64,000 nt of DNA. Origin: Lactiplantibacillus plantarum EGD-AQ4 (GTDB taxonomy: Bacteria; Bacillota; Bacilli; Lactobacillales; Lactobacillaceae). Both the position numbers and the translations under genes were made by a program. The stretch is taken from the NCBI RefSeq assembly GCF_000463075.2, contig NZ_AVAQ01000012.1, positions 1 to 64,000 on the forward strand, in the 5' to 3' direction. This document shows positions 37,755 to 45,955 of this stretch, piece after piece. The stretch's first letter is position 1. Every line of letters starts with the position of its first letter. A model generated the notes under the pieces. It did not search any database. It was not told the origin of the DNA and saw only the letters and a program-made list of their open reading frames with translations.

Positions 37755-38585
37755 TCAAAATGTGCCAGCTAAAATATCGCGTTCCTGCAGCCACGCTAAG
37801 GCTAATTCTGGCCACTGGGCAGCTTGCGCGTTCAAATACTTGGCTTTACCTGGTTTCTGAGTCACGTGATTGGCCAGCGCTAGGCCATGAATGCCACTAC
37901 TAAATAGATGGTACGCGGTCGGCACCTGATGCGCGAGCAAGGCTTGAACGTATGCCAATGAGTTCTGCGGTGGCACCAGTTCATCGGTGACCGTTTGCCA
38001 GACAAACGCGGGTTTGCTGGCCGCCGTCACTAATTGCTGAGCCGCCCACAACTGTCGGTCGGTGGTAATCTGTTCTCGTTCAGCTGCCGTGGTTGGGAAA
38101 CCAGCCTGTAGGTCAATCACGGGATAGCCGAGAATCACGGCAGCGTGGTGCCCCACATACTGGTCCAGCTGATACTGAGCGCGTAGTTCCGGTTGCGTGG
38201 CGACCCCATTAAACGTCGCCACCACGTGTCCGCCAGCCGAGAAGCCGGCCAGGACAATACGCTGCGTGTCGATATGATGCTGTGCTGCCTGCTTAGTCAC
38301 CCAATCAATGGTTGCGGCTAATTGCTGTAGCGCTGCTGGATAAACGGTCTGATGACCCGCAATCAATTGATAGTTCAATACGACGGCGTGCATGCCAGCT
38401 GCCACCATCCGTGCCGCAATCGGTGCTTCCTCACGTCCAGAATGGTACGTAAACCCACCACCCGGACAAATAATCATCAGCGGATAATCCACAGCCGTTT
38501 CAAAATCACTGATTTGGTCTAACCAATAGGCGGTGACTTGAAACGGCTGCTTGGCCGCATTCAAAGTTTGTTGTTCGATTTGCAT
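37755..38585 (-). CDS. carboxylesterase, homologue of L. plantarum Cest-2923
   Basis: Alpha/beta hydrolase of the hormone-sensitive-lipase-like group that cleaves short acyl esters. Starting at ATG 38585 (ribosome site GGGGG upstream) gives 276 residues. With that numbering Ser116 (GFSAGG), Asp201 (VTDELVPP) and His233 (GIHGLAL) fall on the triad reported for L. plantarum Cest-2923 (lp_2923), which confirms the start. The oxyanion loop is PGGGF (41-45). The frame extends to 38612 but has no ribosome site there. Divergent from a GntR gene with two palindromes between, so GntR control is probable. Confidence 0.92.
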   Translation of the reverse strand: MQIEQQTLNAAKQPFQVTAYWLDQISDFETAVDYPLMIICPGGGFTYHSGREEAPIAARMVAAGMHAVVLNYQLIAGHQTVYPAALQQLAATIDWVTKQAAQHHIDTQRIVLAGFSAGGHVVATFNGVATQPELRAQYQLDQYVGHHAAVILGYPVIDLQAGFPTTAAEREQITTDRQLWAAQQLVTAASKPAFVWQTVTDELVPPQNSLAYVQALLAHQVPTAYHLFSSGIHGLALANHVTQKPGKAKYLNAQAAQWPELALAWLQERDILAGTF

Positions 38586-38666
38586 GTTCCCCATCCCCCT
38601 CGTACTGACCACAACTTGTGTTCGCTTACATTATATGAGGCATGCGGGCAACTGTCAATTTATATT

Positions 38667-38690
38667 CGAACAAATATCAATATTTATTCG
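38667..38690. promoter_or_regulatory. palindromic operator 1 between esterase and GntR genes
   Basis: CGAACAAATA and TATTTATTCG are inverted arms with 9 of 10 matches and a 4-base spacer. The preceding TATATTCGAA element is found again at the small-RNA promoter (39607). Confidence 0.6.
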
Positions 38691-38699
38691 GTTATTTAC

Positions 38700-38726
38700 A
38701 CCAAATCAATAATTATTTGGTATAAT
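38700..38726 (+). promoter_or_regulatory. palindromic operator 2 and -10 box of the GntR gene
   Basis: ACCAAAT and ATTTGGT (38700-38706, 38715-38721) are inverted with an 8-base spacer and overlap TATAAT at 38721-38726. A repressor bound here would block the GntR promoter. Confidence 0.55.
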
Positions 38727-38759
38727 TAAATTAATCACAAACAGAACGAAGGTGCTTGT

Positions 38760-39479
38760 ATGGCTAACGCATCATTTAATGAAATCTATCAAGCTCTAAA
38801 GGAACGCATTCTCGCAGGACGCTATAGTGTCAAAATGCGATTACCAATTGAAGATGAATTGATTGAAGAATTCCACAGCAGTCGCTATGCCGTCCGCAAA
38901 GCAATCGCGCAGTTGGCCGCTGACGGTTTAGTTTACTCCGTCAAAGGCCGCGGCGTTGTCCTACTGGAACACACGCCCCAAACGCAACAGTTTAATCTAG
39001 CCCTAAATAATTTGAACGGGCTACAGAGTCTGAATGCCGAGCGTCATTTGGATTACCGGACGGATGTCGTCGGCTTTCAACGGCGAATCGTCGACCAAGC
39101 GCTCAGTGCCCAGACAGCGTTCGAAGTCGGTATTCCGGTCTACGCCATTCAACGGGTCCGAGTCGTTGATGGCGTCCGGGCCGTGCTCGATATCAACTAC
39201 TTTAATGCCCAGCGTATCCCCGAGTTGACCCAGGCAATCGCTGAACAGTCGATTTATCGCCACTTTCAAAAAAACGGGCTCAAGATTGCCGTCGTCAAAC
39301 GGATGTTGCGGGTCGAAACGGCGACCCCACTCGACTATCAGTTGCTCGCACTCGGTACGAATAATTGTGTCGGCAACATGATCAGCATTGCGTTCAACGA
39401 TCAGGGCCGGCAGATTGAGTACACCGAATCTCACTTTATTCCGAACGAATTTAACTTCAATGAATTAATTCGTAATTGA
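38760..39479 (+). CDS. GntR family regulator, HutC/UTRA type
   Basis: 239 residues: N-terminal winged helix (8-75; YQALKERILAGRYSVKMRLPIEDEL, RYAVRKAIAQLAADGLV) and a C-terminal UTRA ligand-binding domain (90-235) as in sugar-phosphate sensors of the HutC group. Divergent from the esterase gene; two palindromes in the shared region suggest it represses itself and the esterase. The effector is unknown. Ends at a terminator 39495-39527. Confidence 0.9.
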   Translation: MANASFNEIYQALKERILAGRYSVKMRLPIEDELIEEFHSSRYAVRKAIAQLAADGLVYSVKGRGVVLLEHTPQTQQFNLALNNLNGLQSLNAERHLDYRTDVVGFQRRIVDQALSAQTAFEVGIPVYAIQRVRVVDGVRAVLDINYFNAQRIPELTQAIAEQSIYRHFQKNGLKIAVVKRMLRVETATPLDYQLLALGTNNCVGNMISIAFNDQGRQIEYTESHFIPNEFNFNELIRN

Positions 39480-39494
39480 ACCTTACCAACCGCC

Positions 39495-39528
39495 AAATCC
39501 GCAGGTCAATCAATGACCGGCGGATTTT
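39495..39528 (+). terminator. terminator of the GntR gene
   Basis: AAATCCGC-A-GGTCA and TGACC-G-GCGGATTT around ATCAA, then TTTTCT. Confidence 0.82.
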
Positions 39529-39606
39529 CTTTGACCCCATTGACTTTAGACTAGCTCGAATTTATCGGCAGACAGGTTCTAAATAGATTTCAATATAATT
39601 GCAAAA

Positions 39607-39650
39607 TATATTCGAATAAAAGTTGACTAATTCTCAATAGTCTTTATAAT
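39607..39650 (+). promoter_or_regulatory. promoter of candidate small RNA with operator-like element
   Basis: TTGACT (39623-39628) and TATAAT (39645-39650) with a 16-base spacer. Just upstream, TATATTCGAATAAAA at 39607-39621 repeats the element at 38661 in the GntR control region with one change in the first 14 bases. Confidence 0.65.
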
Positions 39651-39656
39651 AATTAT

Positions 39657-39789
39657 CATAAATACTAATGGGGGTTAGTATTTAGACCACGCTTCACTAG
39701 TGGCGCATTTGGGGTCAAAGGATTAGGTCGGTCATGGAGTAGAGAAAATTGAGCGTCACTAGACCAATTTGGTTTAGTGACATTTTTTT
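39657..39789 (+). ncRNA. candidate small regulatory RNA (about 133 nt)
   Basis: A sigma-A promoter ends at 39650 and a good intrinsic terminator (GTCACTA...TAGTGAC, 39755-39781, then seven Ts) ends the transcript before the convergent surface-protein gene. No reading frame with ribosome site lies between. The 5' end forms a perfect 9-pair hairpin (39660-39668 with 39675-39683) exposing the loop TGGGGG. A second helix GACC...GGTC is possible at 39684-39715. It is not a leader, as no plus-strand gene follows for over 10 kb. No known family recognised. Confidence 0.55.
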
Positions 39790-39796
39790 GATAAAA

Positions 39797-39839
39797 ATAC
39801 GGCTGATAATGCCATTGAATGGCGCATTATCAGCCGTAT
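39797..39839. terminator. terminator of the LPXTG gene (both directions possible)
   Basis: 16 perfect pairs (39797-39812 with 39824-39839); TTTTTATC follows on the minus strand. Confidence 0.85.
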
Positions 39840-39932
39840 CTATTCAGATTCTCCGTTAACTGTTATTAGTTATCAAGTCAAAACTTGATGACTGGTCGCA
39901 GCAATTTTTGAACCATGATTCACTTATTTCAA

Positions 39933-42629
39933 TTAGTTCTGCCGTTTCCGTCGACTCGCGTACGCACCCAACATCAGCGTACTTGCCAAAGCAATTCCCG
40001 CTAAAGAAATGGCTTGGTTAGGCGTTTCACTCGTTTGTGGCAACGACTTGCCTTGTGCCACTGCTAAAGCCGCCGCAACTTTAGTCCGAAGTGCTTGTAA
40101 TTGTGCAACTAACGCTGAATTATGATGGGCTTTCGCTTGCGCAATTGCCTGATCGATCAAGTTCAGCAAAGTCTCCTCATCATTGATTTGATCACCAATG
40201 ACCGCTTCCTTCTGAACTTCTTCAAACGCTGTCTCTAATTCTGTGACGGTCTCATCAGTGACCCAGCCAGCGTCGATTTCATTTTCAACTTCATCGACGA
40301 TTTGATCGACGACTTCATCAGGTTCCACGCCCGCTTCAATCTCGTCTTCGATTTCTTCCTCAAATTCTTCTTCCGCTTCTTCGGCTTCGGCCTCATCGTC
40401 GATTTCATCAAAGTTAGGCATTTCCACGTCAATGATTGGAATTTCCGGCTTCTGATACTCAACTTCCTCTGGGGCTTCTTCGTCAGGTTCTTCAGGCTCC
40501 TCGACTGGTGCCTCTTCGTCAGGCGTCTCTTCGTCTGGAACTTCTGGTTCTTCCACTGGCGTTTCTTCGTCAGGCGTCTCTTCATCTGGGACTTCTGGTT
40601 CTTCTACTGGCGCTTCTTCATCGGGTTCTTCACCGTCATCTTCATCAAAGTTTGGCATTTCCACGTCAATGATTGGTGGCACTGGCTTCAGATAATCGAC
40701 TTCGTCTGGGGCCTCTTCGTCAGGTTCTTCTGGCTCAGTAGGTTCTGGTTCATTAGGCTCCGGCTCGTTCGTGCCCGGTTCTTCTGGATCAATAGGCGCT
40801 GGGCCGCCTGGTTCAACAGGTTCTGGGTCTTCTGGTTCACTCGTACCAGGTTCGTCCGTATCACCATTGTCTTCACCGTCATCATCCGTATCCGTATTCG
40901 TATCAGTGTCAGGATCGTTTTCATTATCCACGTTATCCTGGAGGTCCCAACGGTGGGTTTCCGCCTTAACATTGACTTTGTTAGCAATCAGATTACCATC
41001 GATATTTTGATTAGCATCAATTTCGGCGGCTGGTGCTAAAATACTGCCTTGGAATGGCCGGTCCACACTGATAACACCGGTGGCCAATTTATCGCTGGCC
41101 GTCGAATCATAAAAGTTCCAGAGTAAGTGATTATCCCCAAAGTCTTCCGTTTCCTGGTTATTCCGTTCGGTGCCATCGTCGTAAATGATTTTGATCTGCG
41201 AATTGACTTGGTAATTGGTACTGCCGGCCGTATCAACGTTAATAATGACCGTATTCCCGTCTGGATCCGCCGACAATCCTTTGATCGTCAGCGGCGTGCT
41301 CATATTGAGGACATCTGCGGATAAGTTAATGACGATATGGCCGTCAGCGTCTGGTTCCATATCCGTAACGTCGATGACCCGCTGATTCATATCATCAAAA
41401 CTATCATTAGAGTAGCTGGCATTTGCTGTTTGCTCACTCAAACTAGCACTGAGTTTTTCCAGCTTGGCAAATTCGGCGTCAAAATCAATATAGACGTTGC
41501 CATCTTTATCTTGATAGACTTCAGACGCCAACAAATGGTCGATATAGACGCCGTTGACCATTGGCCGATTAGGATTGGAGACATCAATATCGATGTTTTC
41601 GCCAAAAATCACCTTATTACTACGAGTTTCACCAGCCGAGACAAACGAACTACCGGCAATGTTGGTGATATTTTGAATGTAAGAAATATCCTTATCCAAC
41701 AATTCTTCAATGATATTCGTCCCAAAATTAACGTTGCCGACTAGGTTTTGAACCGCAATATTCCCATTAGTGTGCGCGTGAAGTTCTGCTTCGCGAGCAA
41801 AAATGTGAAATTGTGACGAGACCCCGAGCATGTTATGTAAATCAGGATAATCGTCGGTGACATTACCACCATCCGCCACCGCATCATTGGCTTGCGTCAC
41901 CGCTTGACTGAGTGTCGTCGCAACGGTTTGTGCACTAACCATTTGGGCAGTCGTCTTGGCTGAATTCATGGTAGTGGTCGCATCATTAGTATCCGTGCTA
42001 GTCTTAGCGGCAGTGGTATCGGCAGTTTCCGTCACCGCACTGGTTGTATCAGTAGCTGGCGTCGTGCCCGTTGCATCGTTAGTATCCGTGCTGGTCGTGT
42101 CATCAGTAGCTGTGCTAGTCGTCGATTTAGTCGCATCAGTAGCTGTGCTAGACTTGGCAGTCGTGGTCACATCGGCATCCGTCGTCTTAGTTGCCGACTC
42201 GTCAGTCGTGCTGTCTTGCTTATTAGTGGTCCCCGCTACCGACTGCTTAGTCTGCGTGGTGGTTGATGACTCACCAGTTGTCCCACTGACTGCCGACTGG
42301 CTGGAAGATGACGAATCCGTCGTTGTTTGCGTCGTATCATCGTCAATTGTTGCGGCTTGGGTCGTCGTGTCAGCGCTTGCTGATTGATCCGAATTGCCAG
42401 TCGCCGTTATGTCGCTCGCAACCGTCGCCTTCAACGTTTGGTTTTGATTGTTAACTGACTTATCAGTCGTCGCACTGGTTGTGGCGGCATCGGTCGTGTC
42501 GGTGCTAGTCGTGGTTGAATCGGCCCGCGCGCCAAGCGTTGTGAGTCCTAATGTTAAGAGCGTCGCACAGGCGAATACCCACCGACGGCCAATCTTATAC
42601 ATCTTAAAATGTGTTTGTTTACGTTCCAT
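39933..42629 (-). CDS. LPXTG cell-wall anchored surface protein with choice-of-anchor A domain
   Basis: About 898 residues. ATG 42629 (MERKQTHFKMYK) is chosen over a GTG four codons earlier for its spacing to AGGTGGGG. KxYKxGRxW-type signal peptide ends near ARADS. Then a Ser/Thr/Asp linker to about 260, a choice-of-anchor A domain (270-570; HNMLGVSSQFHIFAREAEL to GSILAPAAEIDANQNIDGNLIA), and a very acidic Pro/Glu/Asp region (580-760) with repeated VEEPEVPDEETPDEE. The tail is helical, then LPQTSE, a TM helix and RRKRQN. Sortase A substrate; adhesion is the usual guess. Monocistronic. Confidence 0.9.
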   Translation of the reverse strand: MERKQTHFKMYKIGRRWVFACATLLTLGLTTLGARADSTTTSTDTTDAATTSATTDKSVNNQNQTLKATVASDITATGNSDQSASADTTTQAATIDDDTTQTTTDSSSSSQSAVSGTTGESSTTTQTKQSVAGTTNKQDSTTDESATKTTDADVTTTAKSSTATDATKSTTSTATDDTTSTDTNDATGTTPATDTTSAVTETADTTAAKTSTDTNDATTTMNSAKTTAQMVSAQTVATTLSQAVTQANDAVADGGNVTDDYPDLHNMLGVSSQFHIFAREAELHAHTNGNIAVQNLVGNVNFGTNIIEELLDKDISYIQNITNIAGSSFVSAGETRSNKVIFGENIDIDVSNPNRPMVNGVYIDHLLASEVYQDKDGNVYIDFDAEFAKLEKLSASLSEQTANASYSNDSFDDMNQRVIDVTDMEPDADGHIVINLSADVLNMSTPLTIKGLSADPDGNTVIINVDTAGSTNYQVNSQIKIIYDDGTERNNQETEDFGDNHLLWNFYDSTASDKLATGVISVDRPFQGSILAPAAEIDANQNIDGNLIANKVNVKAETHRWDLQDNVDNENDPDTDTNTDTDDDGEDNGDTDEPGTSEPEDPEPVEPGGPAPIDPEEPGTNEPEPNEPEPTEPEEPDEEAPDEVDYLKPVPPIIDVEMPNFDEDDGEEPDEEAPVEEPEVPDEETPDEETPVEEPEVPDEETPDEEAPVEEPEEPDEEAPEEVEYQKPEIPIIDVEMPNFDEIDDEAEAEEAEEEFEEEIEDEIEAGVEPDEVVDQIVDEVENEIDAGWVTDETVTELETAFEEVQKEAVIGDQINDEETLLNLIDQAIAQAKAHHNSALVAQLQALRTKVAAALAVAQGKSLPQTSETPNQAISLAGIALASTLMLGAYASRRKRQN

Positions 42630-43019
42630 CGTGAACCCCACCTAATTTCTTTAATTAGTTATCCTTTAATTCAAACTCTATTTTCACGCTATTGTACACA
42701 ACATTCAACCATTTATATAATTTATTTTATATCCCGGTATAAATAGTCAAGGTGTTAACATGAGCGTGATACTTGCGGCCGCGGCTAACACTGGCTTAAC
42801 CACGTTATTACTGTTTTAATAACGGCTAACAAATATGAGAATATGACAATGAAACAATAAGAATTGCATCATTTAACGCGCGTTTCAAAAGCCACCCCAC
42901 TTATTCCAACAACCGCCTCAACGGATGTCTTCTCGGTGCGACAATTTTGGAAGTTGATTGGCAACTTTCTTGAGACTTTTTTCTTAATTGAGACATGCTT
43001 TTAAAATTGGGCACAATAA
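42630..43019. other. upstream region of the LPXTG gene, no gene
   Basis: AT-rich to 42740, which should contain the surface-protein promoter, then ordinary sequence. No supported reading frame, repeat or RNA. Confidence 0.45.
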
Positions 43020-43046
43020 AAGACCAGCTGCAAGACAACTGGTCTT
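43020..43046 (-). terminator. terminator of the cytochrome b5 domain gene
   Basis: AAGACCAG and CTGGTCTT arms, then TTATTG on the minus strand, 8 bases past the stop. Confidence 0.8.
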
Positions 43047-43053
43047 CGTTAAT

Positions 43054-43296
43054 TTAATCAGCCACGTACTGGCCAACCACTGTCAGATTATTTAATACTT
43101 TGCGACCGTGTGGGGATTTCGTGTCAATGACCGTTGTTAGTTCTTGACCGGCAAGATTACCATGATGCTTACCACCGGCCCATGCTGCAACCCCCGTTAC
43201 ATCATAAACAACACCATCAACCGCCACATATGCGGGTTGACCATCTTGACCATTATATTTGGATAATTCAGTCTGGTTAAATGTCATGGAACTCAT
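43054..43296 (-). CDS. cytochrome b5-like heme/steroid-binding domain protein
   Basis: 80 residues from ATG 43296 (MSSMTFNQTEL), the start with GAAGGAG upstream; the longer frame to 43344 has no site. A single cytochrome b5-like domain of the small bacterial kind: AYVAVDGVVYDVTGVAAWAGGKHHGNLAGQ followed by SPHGRKVL. Histidines in KHHGN and SPHG may bind heme. Soluble, no signal. Partner unknown; several lactic acid bacteria keep such a protein without a respiratory chain. Confidence 0.88.
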   Translation of the reverse strand: MSSMTFNQTELSKYNGQDGQPAYVAVDGVVYDVTGVAAWAGGKHHGNLAGQELTTVIDTKSPHGRKVLNNLTVVGQYVAD

Positions 43297-43815
43297 CCGA
43301 ATCACTCCTTCACAGTTTATCTTCATGATAAGCTGGACTGCCAAGTAAAAGCAAGTGATCCGCCTTTAGCCAAACTGTCGTACATTCATTAGGTTTATAC
43401 GCGACGTTAAACCACTGCTCAAGTCGCTATACCCCCATAACCACCTGAGTAACATTGGCCCTAACCTTTGACCGTCGTAATTCTAGAAACTGAACCGTTG
43501 CCTGAACGAGTGTCAATCACACCCGTTCCAGTTCAATTTGTTAAATAGCAGCTGTGCAGATAAGTCTACCAAAACTTAGTTGCTGACCAATGACTACTAT
43601 TCCTACTGATTTACCTTAATACCTTAATAACATCAGCGACGCCGTGCCTGTCAACACGACGACCTTGTGAACCAGTCCTGAGTATTCAGGACTGCCCCTA
43701 TCTGCGTTATACAAAACGCACACCTCAGCCACTACTGTCCATATTAGGACTGCGTCGAAGCGTGACGTCTAGACACACCCCGTATCTAGGAACGTCGATT
43801 GCTTATTGTCTGACA
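43297..43815. other. gene-free stretch with small hairpins
   Basis: No supported gene. Contains AGTCCTGA-GTAT-TCAGGACT (43674-43693, 8 perfect pairs) and CTAGA...TCTAG arms at 43770-43790. A degraded gene or an RNA cannot be excluded. Confidence 0.4.
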
Positions 43816-44370
43816 TTAATCCCATCCAGGTGGTCCAATCGTTGCGACCCGGTGATTACCAGCCATGCTGGTCGTAATGCCTGAAATGACCGTACCGGTT
43901 GGGTCGACGCGATTACTCGCGACCAGCAGACGTTCACGTCCCTGGTCTAGCGCGCGTTTAATCGTTAACTTGAGCGCAGTTTCGACTGGCTGCAAGCGGC
44001 GTACCAGTATTGAAACCAGATCCGCAATCACTTGTCCTGCAACCACGGTGTCACCTGGCTTGACTTTAAAATCAATCATCGATGATTCCAGTTGATTTGT
44101 TAACTGTCCGATTCGTAACCAGCCAACCAGACCATTGGTGGCACGAAAGCCGACCCGCCGTTCATCGACTGCCACAGCGGTGATAACCCCACCAAAGGGC
44201 GCGACAATTTGGTCGGTCACTGGGAATATTTGCTTTTTAAACCCAAGTAGCCCATATAGATGTACCGTATTGGCAAGCGTCGTCACACTAATAATCTGGC
44301 GTTTGACCGGCGCGACTACGGGAATCAATGAGCTGATAACTACTGGCACACTTCTCACTTCCTTAATCAT
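43816..44370 (-). CDS. EIIA-Glc-like protein lacking both active-site histidines
   Basis: 184 residues with the PTS EIIA (Crr-type) fold: FPVTDQIVAPFGGVITAV, then RVGFRATNGLVGWLRIG, then FKVKPGDTVVAGQVIADL. Aligned by eye to the family pattern HAIGLKADNGVEVLIHIG, both histidines (His75 and His90 in E. coli Crr) are Arg here. It therefore cannot carry phosphate in the normal way. Also unusual: an extra C-terminal stretch of about 60 residues. May be a regulatory or degenerate copy. Single gene; a TTGATT-type promoter may lie near 44510. Confidence 0.75.
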   Translation of the reverse strand: MIKEVRSVPVVISSLIPVVAPVKRQIISVTTLANTVHLYGLLGFKKQIFPVTDQIVAPFGGVITAVAVDERRVGFRATNGLVGWLRIGQLTNQLESSMIDFKVKPGDTVVAGQVIADLVSILVRRLQPVETALKLTIKRALDQGRERLLVASNRVDPTGTVISGITTSMAGNHRVATIGPPGWD

Positions 44371-44706
44371 TCAATAATGTGTCAACTACAGAACCTCACG
44401 CTGATAATCTATTGCCAAAAAACTTGCTCTCAACTGGATGTAAATCAATTAGTTCAAGCCATTGACTGTTATCCTTTCAACATAAACTTTACCATAATAA
44501 AACCAGAATACCAGCATAATCAACAGTTTTAACGGTGGTTTGAGCCTGCGGGGGTTCATTCGTAAACTCAATTAACGAACAAGCTATGAAGCGCTTTATT
44601 CGTTAACGGCGTCATACCGTGGATTATCGGCTGAAGTCGAAATGCCCGTATCAGTCATTTAGCTATCCCCAACCAAGCGCTTACTACCGACACTGAATAA
44701 AGCACA
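44371..44706. other. spacer upstream of the EIIA-like gene
   Basis: Should hold the promoter of the EIIA-like gene. A good AAAGGA site precedes a two-codon frame (ATG GCT TGA) near 44460, probably chance. No gene supported. Confidence 0.4.
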
Positions 44707-44746
44707 CAAAAAAAGTAACCCTGAATTCTAGAAATTCAAAGTTACT
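44707..44746 (-). terminator. terminator of the EAL-GGDEF operon
   Basis: AGTAAC...GTTACT outer arms and GAATT/AATTC inner arms, then seven Ts on the minus strand, 60 bases past the GGDEF stop. Confidence 0.8.
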
Positions 44747-44806
44747 ATCATTGACTTGCTTATTAAAAAGTGCCATCACGCCAAGAAAACTGATTAACAC
44801 GCGTCA

Positions 44807-45940
44807 TTACTGATCAACAGTCACGCGCATCCGACCATGGCGTTTTGACGCGTACAGATTCTGGTCGACTCGATTATAAAAGTCGACGGGACTATCATCG
44901 GCTTGATGCAAGGTTGAAACACCGACCGAGATTGAAACGGCAATTTCTTGGTCACCGTACTTGACGACAAGATGGTTGACCGCCGCAAAAATCTGCCGGA
45001 CAATGGCGCGCGTGCTGATCAAATCATAGCCAGGAAACAAAACGTTAAATTCCTCGCCACCCGTCCGGTACAGCTTAACCTTCGGATCATTTTCGGTCAG
45101 CACCGTTTGAACGGTCTCCGAGACTTCTTGCAAAACGCGGTCACCAGCTAAATGACCATAGGTATCGTTGACGTGCTTAAAGTGGTCAATATCAAACATC
45201 ATCATCGATAGATTCAAATTATTGGCCGTACTGTCATCAAATAAATATTTGATATGCTCCGTGTAGGCCGCGAAGTTCTCCGTTTGCGTCAATGCGTCGT
45301 GGCTGGCAAACTGGGCGAGTCGCAGCTTGATCTCACTATCCTGCGTCAGCATATTGACGTAGGCAAAGAGTAAGCCGGCAAAAATCAGCAGGTAGCCATA
45401 CTCCTGTAACGTGTTCTCCCAACTCAGCGTGTATTTGATTTTAATCAACAACCACAAGACGCCGCCGAAGAAGCCGACCGTCCCATAGTAGTAAAGCCAA
45501 CTATGGCGATGCCTCTGCACCCACAGCCGTAAGTAATTCAGGCTCCAGAAAAAGCCAACGAACACAATCGCATAGCTCCAGGATTCCCAGAAGAAAATCG
45601 ATTGGTCGAAAACCATGTACACAATGACCACTGGTAACAATGTGTAATACGGCATTCGAATATTTAAGAAAAACGCACAGAAGATGACGGCAATCAGGTG
45701 AAAGTTCACGAACTCCCAACTATTCGCCTGGCCGACCACCGACAGTTGCATCACAAAGACGAAGACCAACATGTAGATGACGCCATGCCAGGCATTGATC
45801 GTATCATCATCAATATTAATGTGGCGAGCATGGAACCAGGACGTAATCCAGTTGAACAGCACCCAGTAGAGCGTCAGCACCCCGAGGATAAAAAAGATAC
45901 TCGTTATAAATGGCGAAATTCGCCAATAAGACCATGTCAT
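44807..45940 (-). CDS. membrane-bound diguanylate cyclase (GGDEF)
   Basis: 377 residues: about six TM helices (15-200) acting as sensor, then a GGDEF domain (215-375). The active site reads GGEEF in LYRTGGEEFNVLF, with DIDHFKHVNDTYGHLAGD before it, so it should make c-di-GMP from GTP. The inhibitory RxxD site is absent: the residues at its place are Asp and Val. Lies 15 bases after the EAL gene in the same operon, so synthesis and breakdown are co-expressed. No PilZ gene is in the window. Confidence 0.92.
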   Translation of the reverse strand: MTWSYWRISPFITSIFFILGVLTLYWVLFNWITSWFHARHINIDDDTINAWHGVIYMLVFVFVMQLSVVGQANSWEFVNFHLIAVIFCAFFLNIRMPYYTLLPVVIVYMVFDQSIFFWESWSYAIVFVGFFWSLNYLRLWVQRHRHSWLYYYGTVGFFGGVLWLLIKIKYTLSWENTLQEYGYLLIFAGLLFAYVNMLTQDSEIKLRLAQFASHDALTQTENFAAYTEHIKYLFDDSTANNLNLSMMMFDIDHFKHVNDTYGHLAGDRVLQEVSETVQTVLTENDPKVKLYRTGGEEFNVLFPGYDLISTRAIVRQIFAAVNHLVVKYGDQEIAVSISVGVSTLHQADDSPVDFYNRVDQNLYASKRHGRMRVTVDQ

Positions 45941-45955
45941 TGTCAGGACCCTTTC

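Noticed and set aside
40302-42387. Long plus-strand frames opposite the LPXTG gene (up to 245 codons)
   Set aside because: They mirror the acidic and Ser/Thr/Asp repeats of the real minus-strand protein, giving absurd Phe/Trp/Arg- or Val/Ser-only sequences without ribosome sites.
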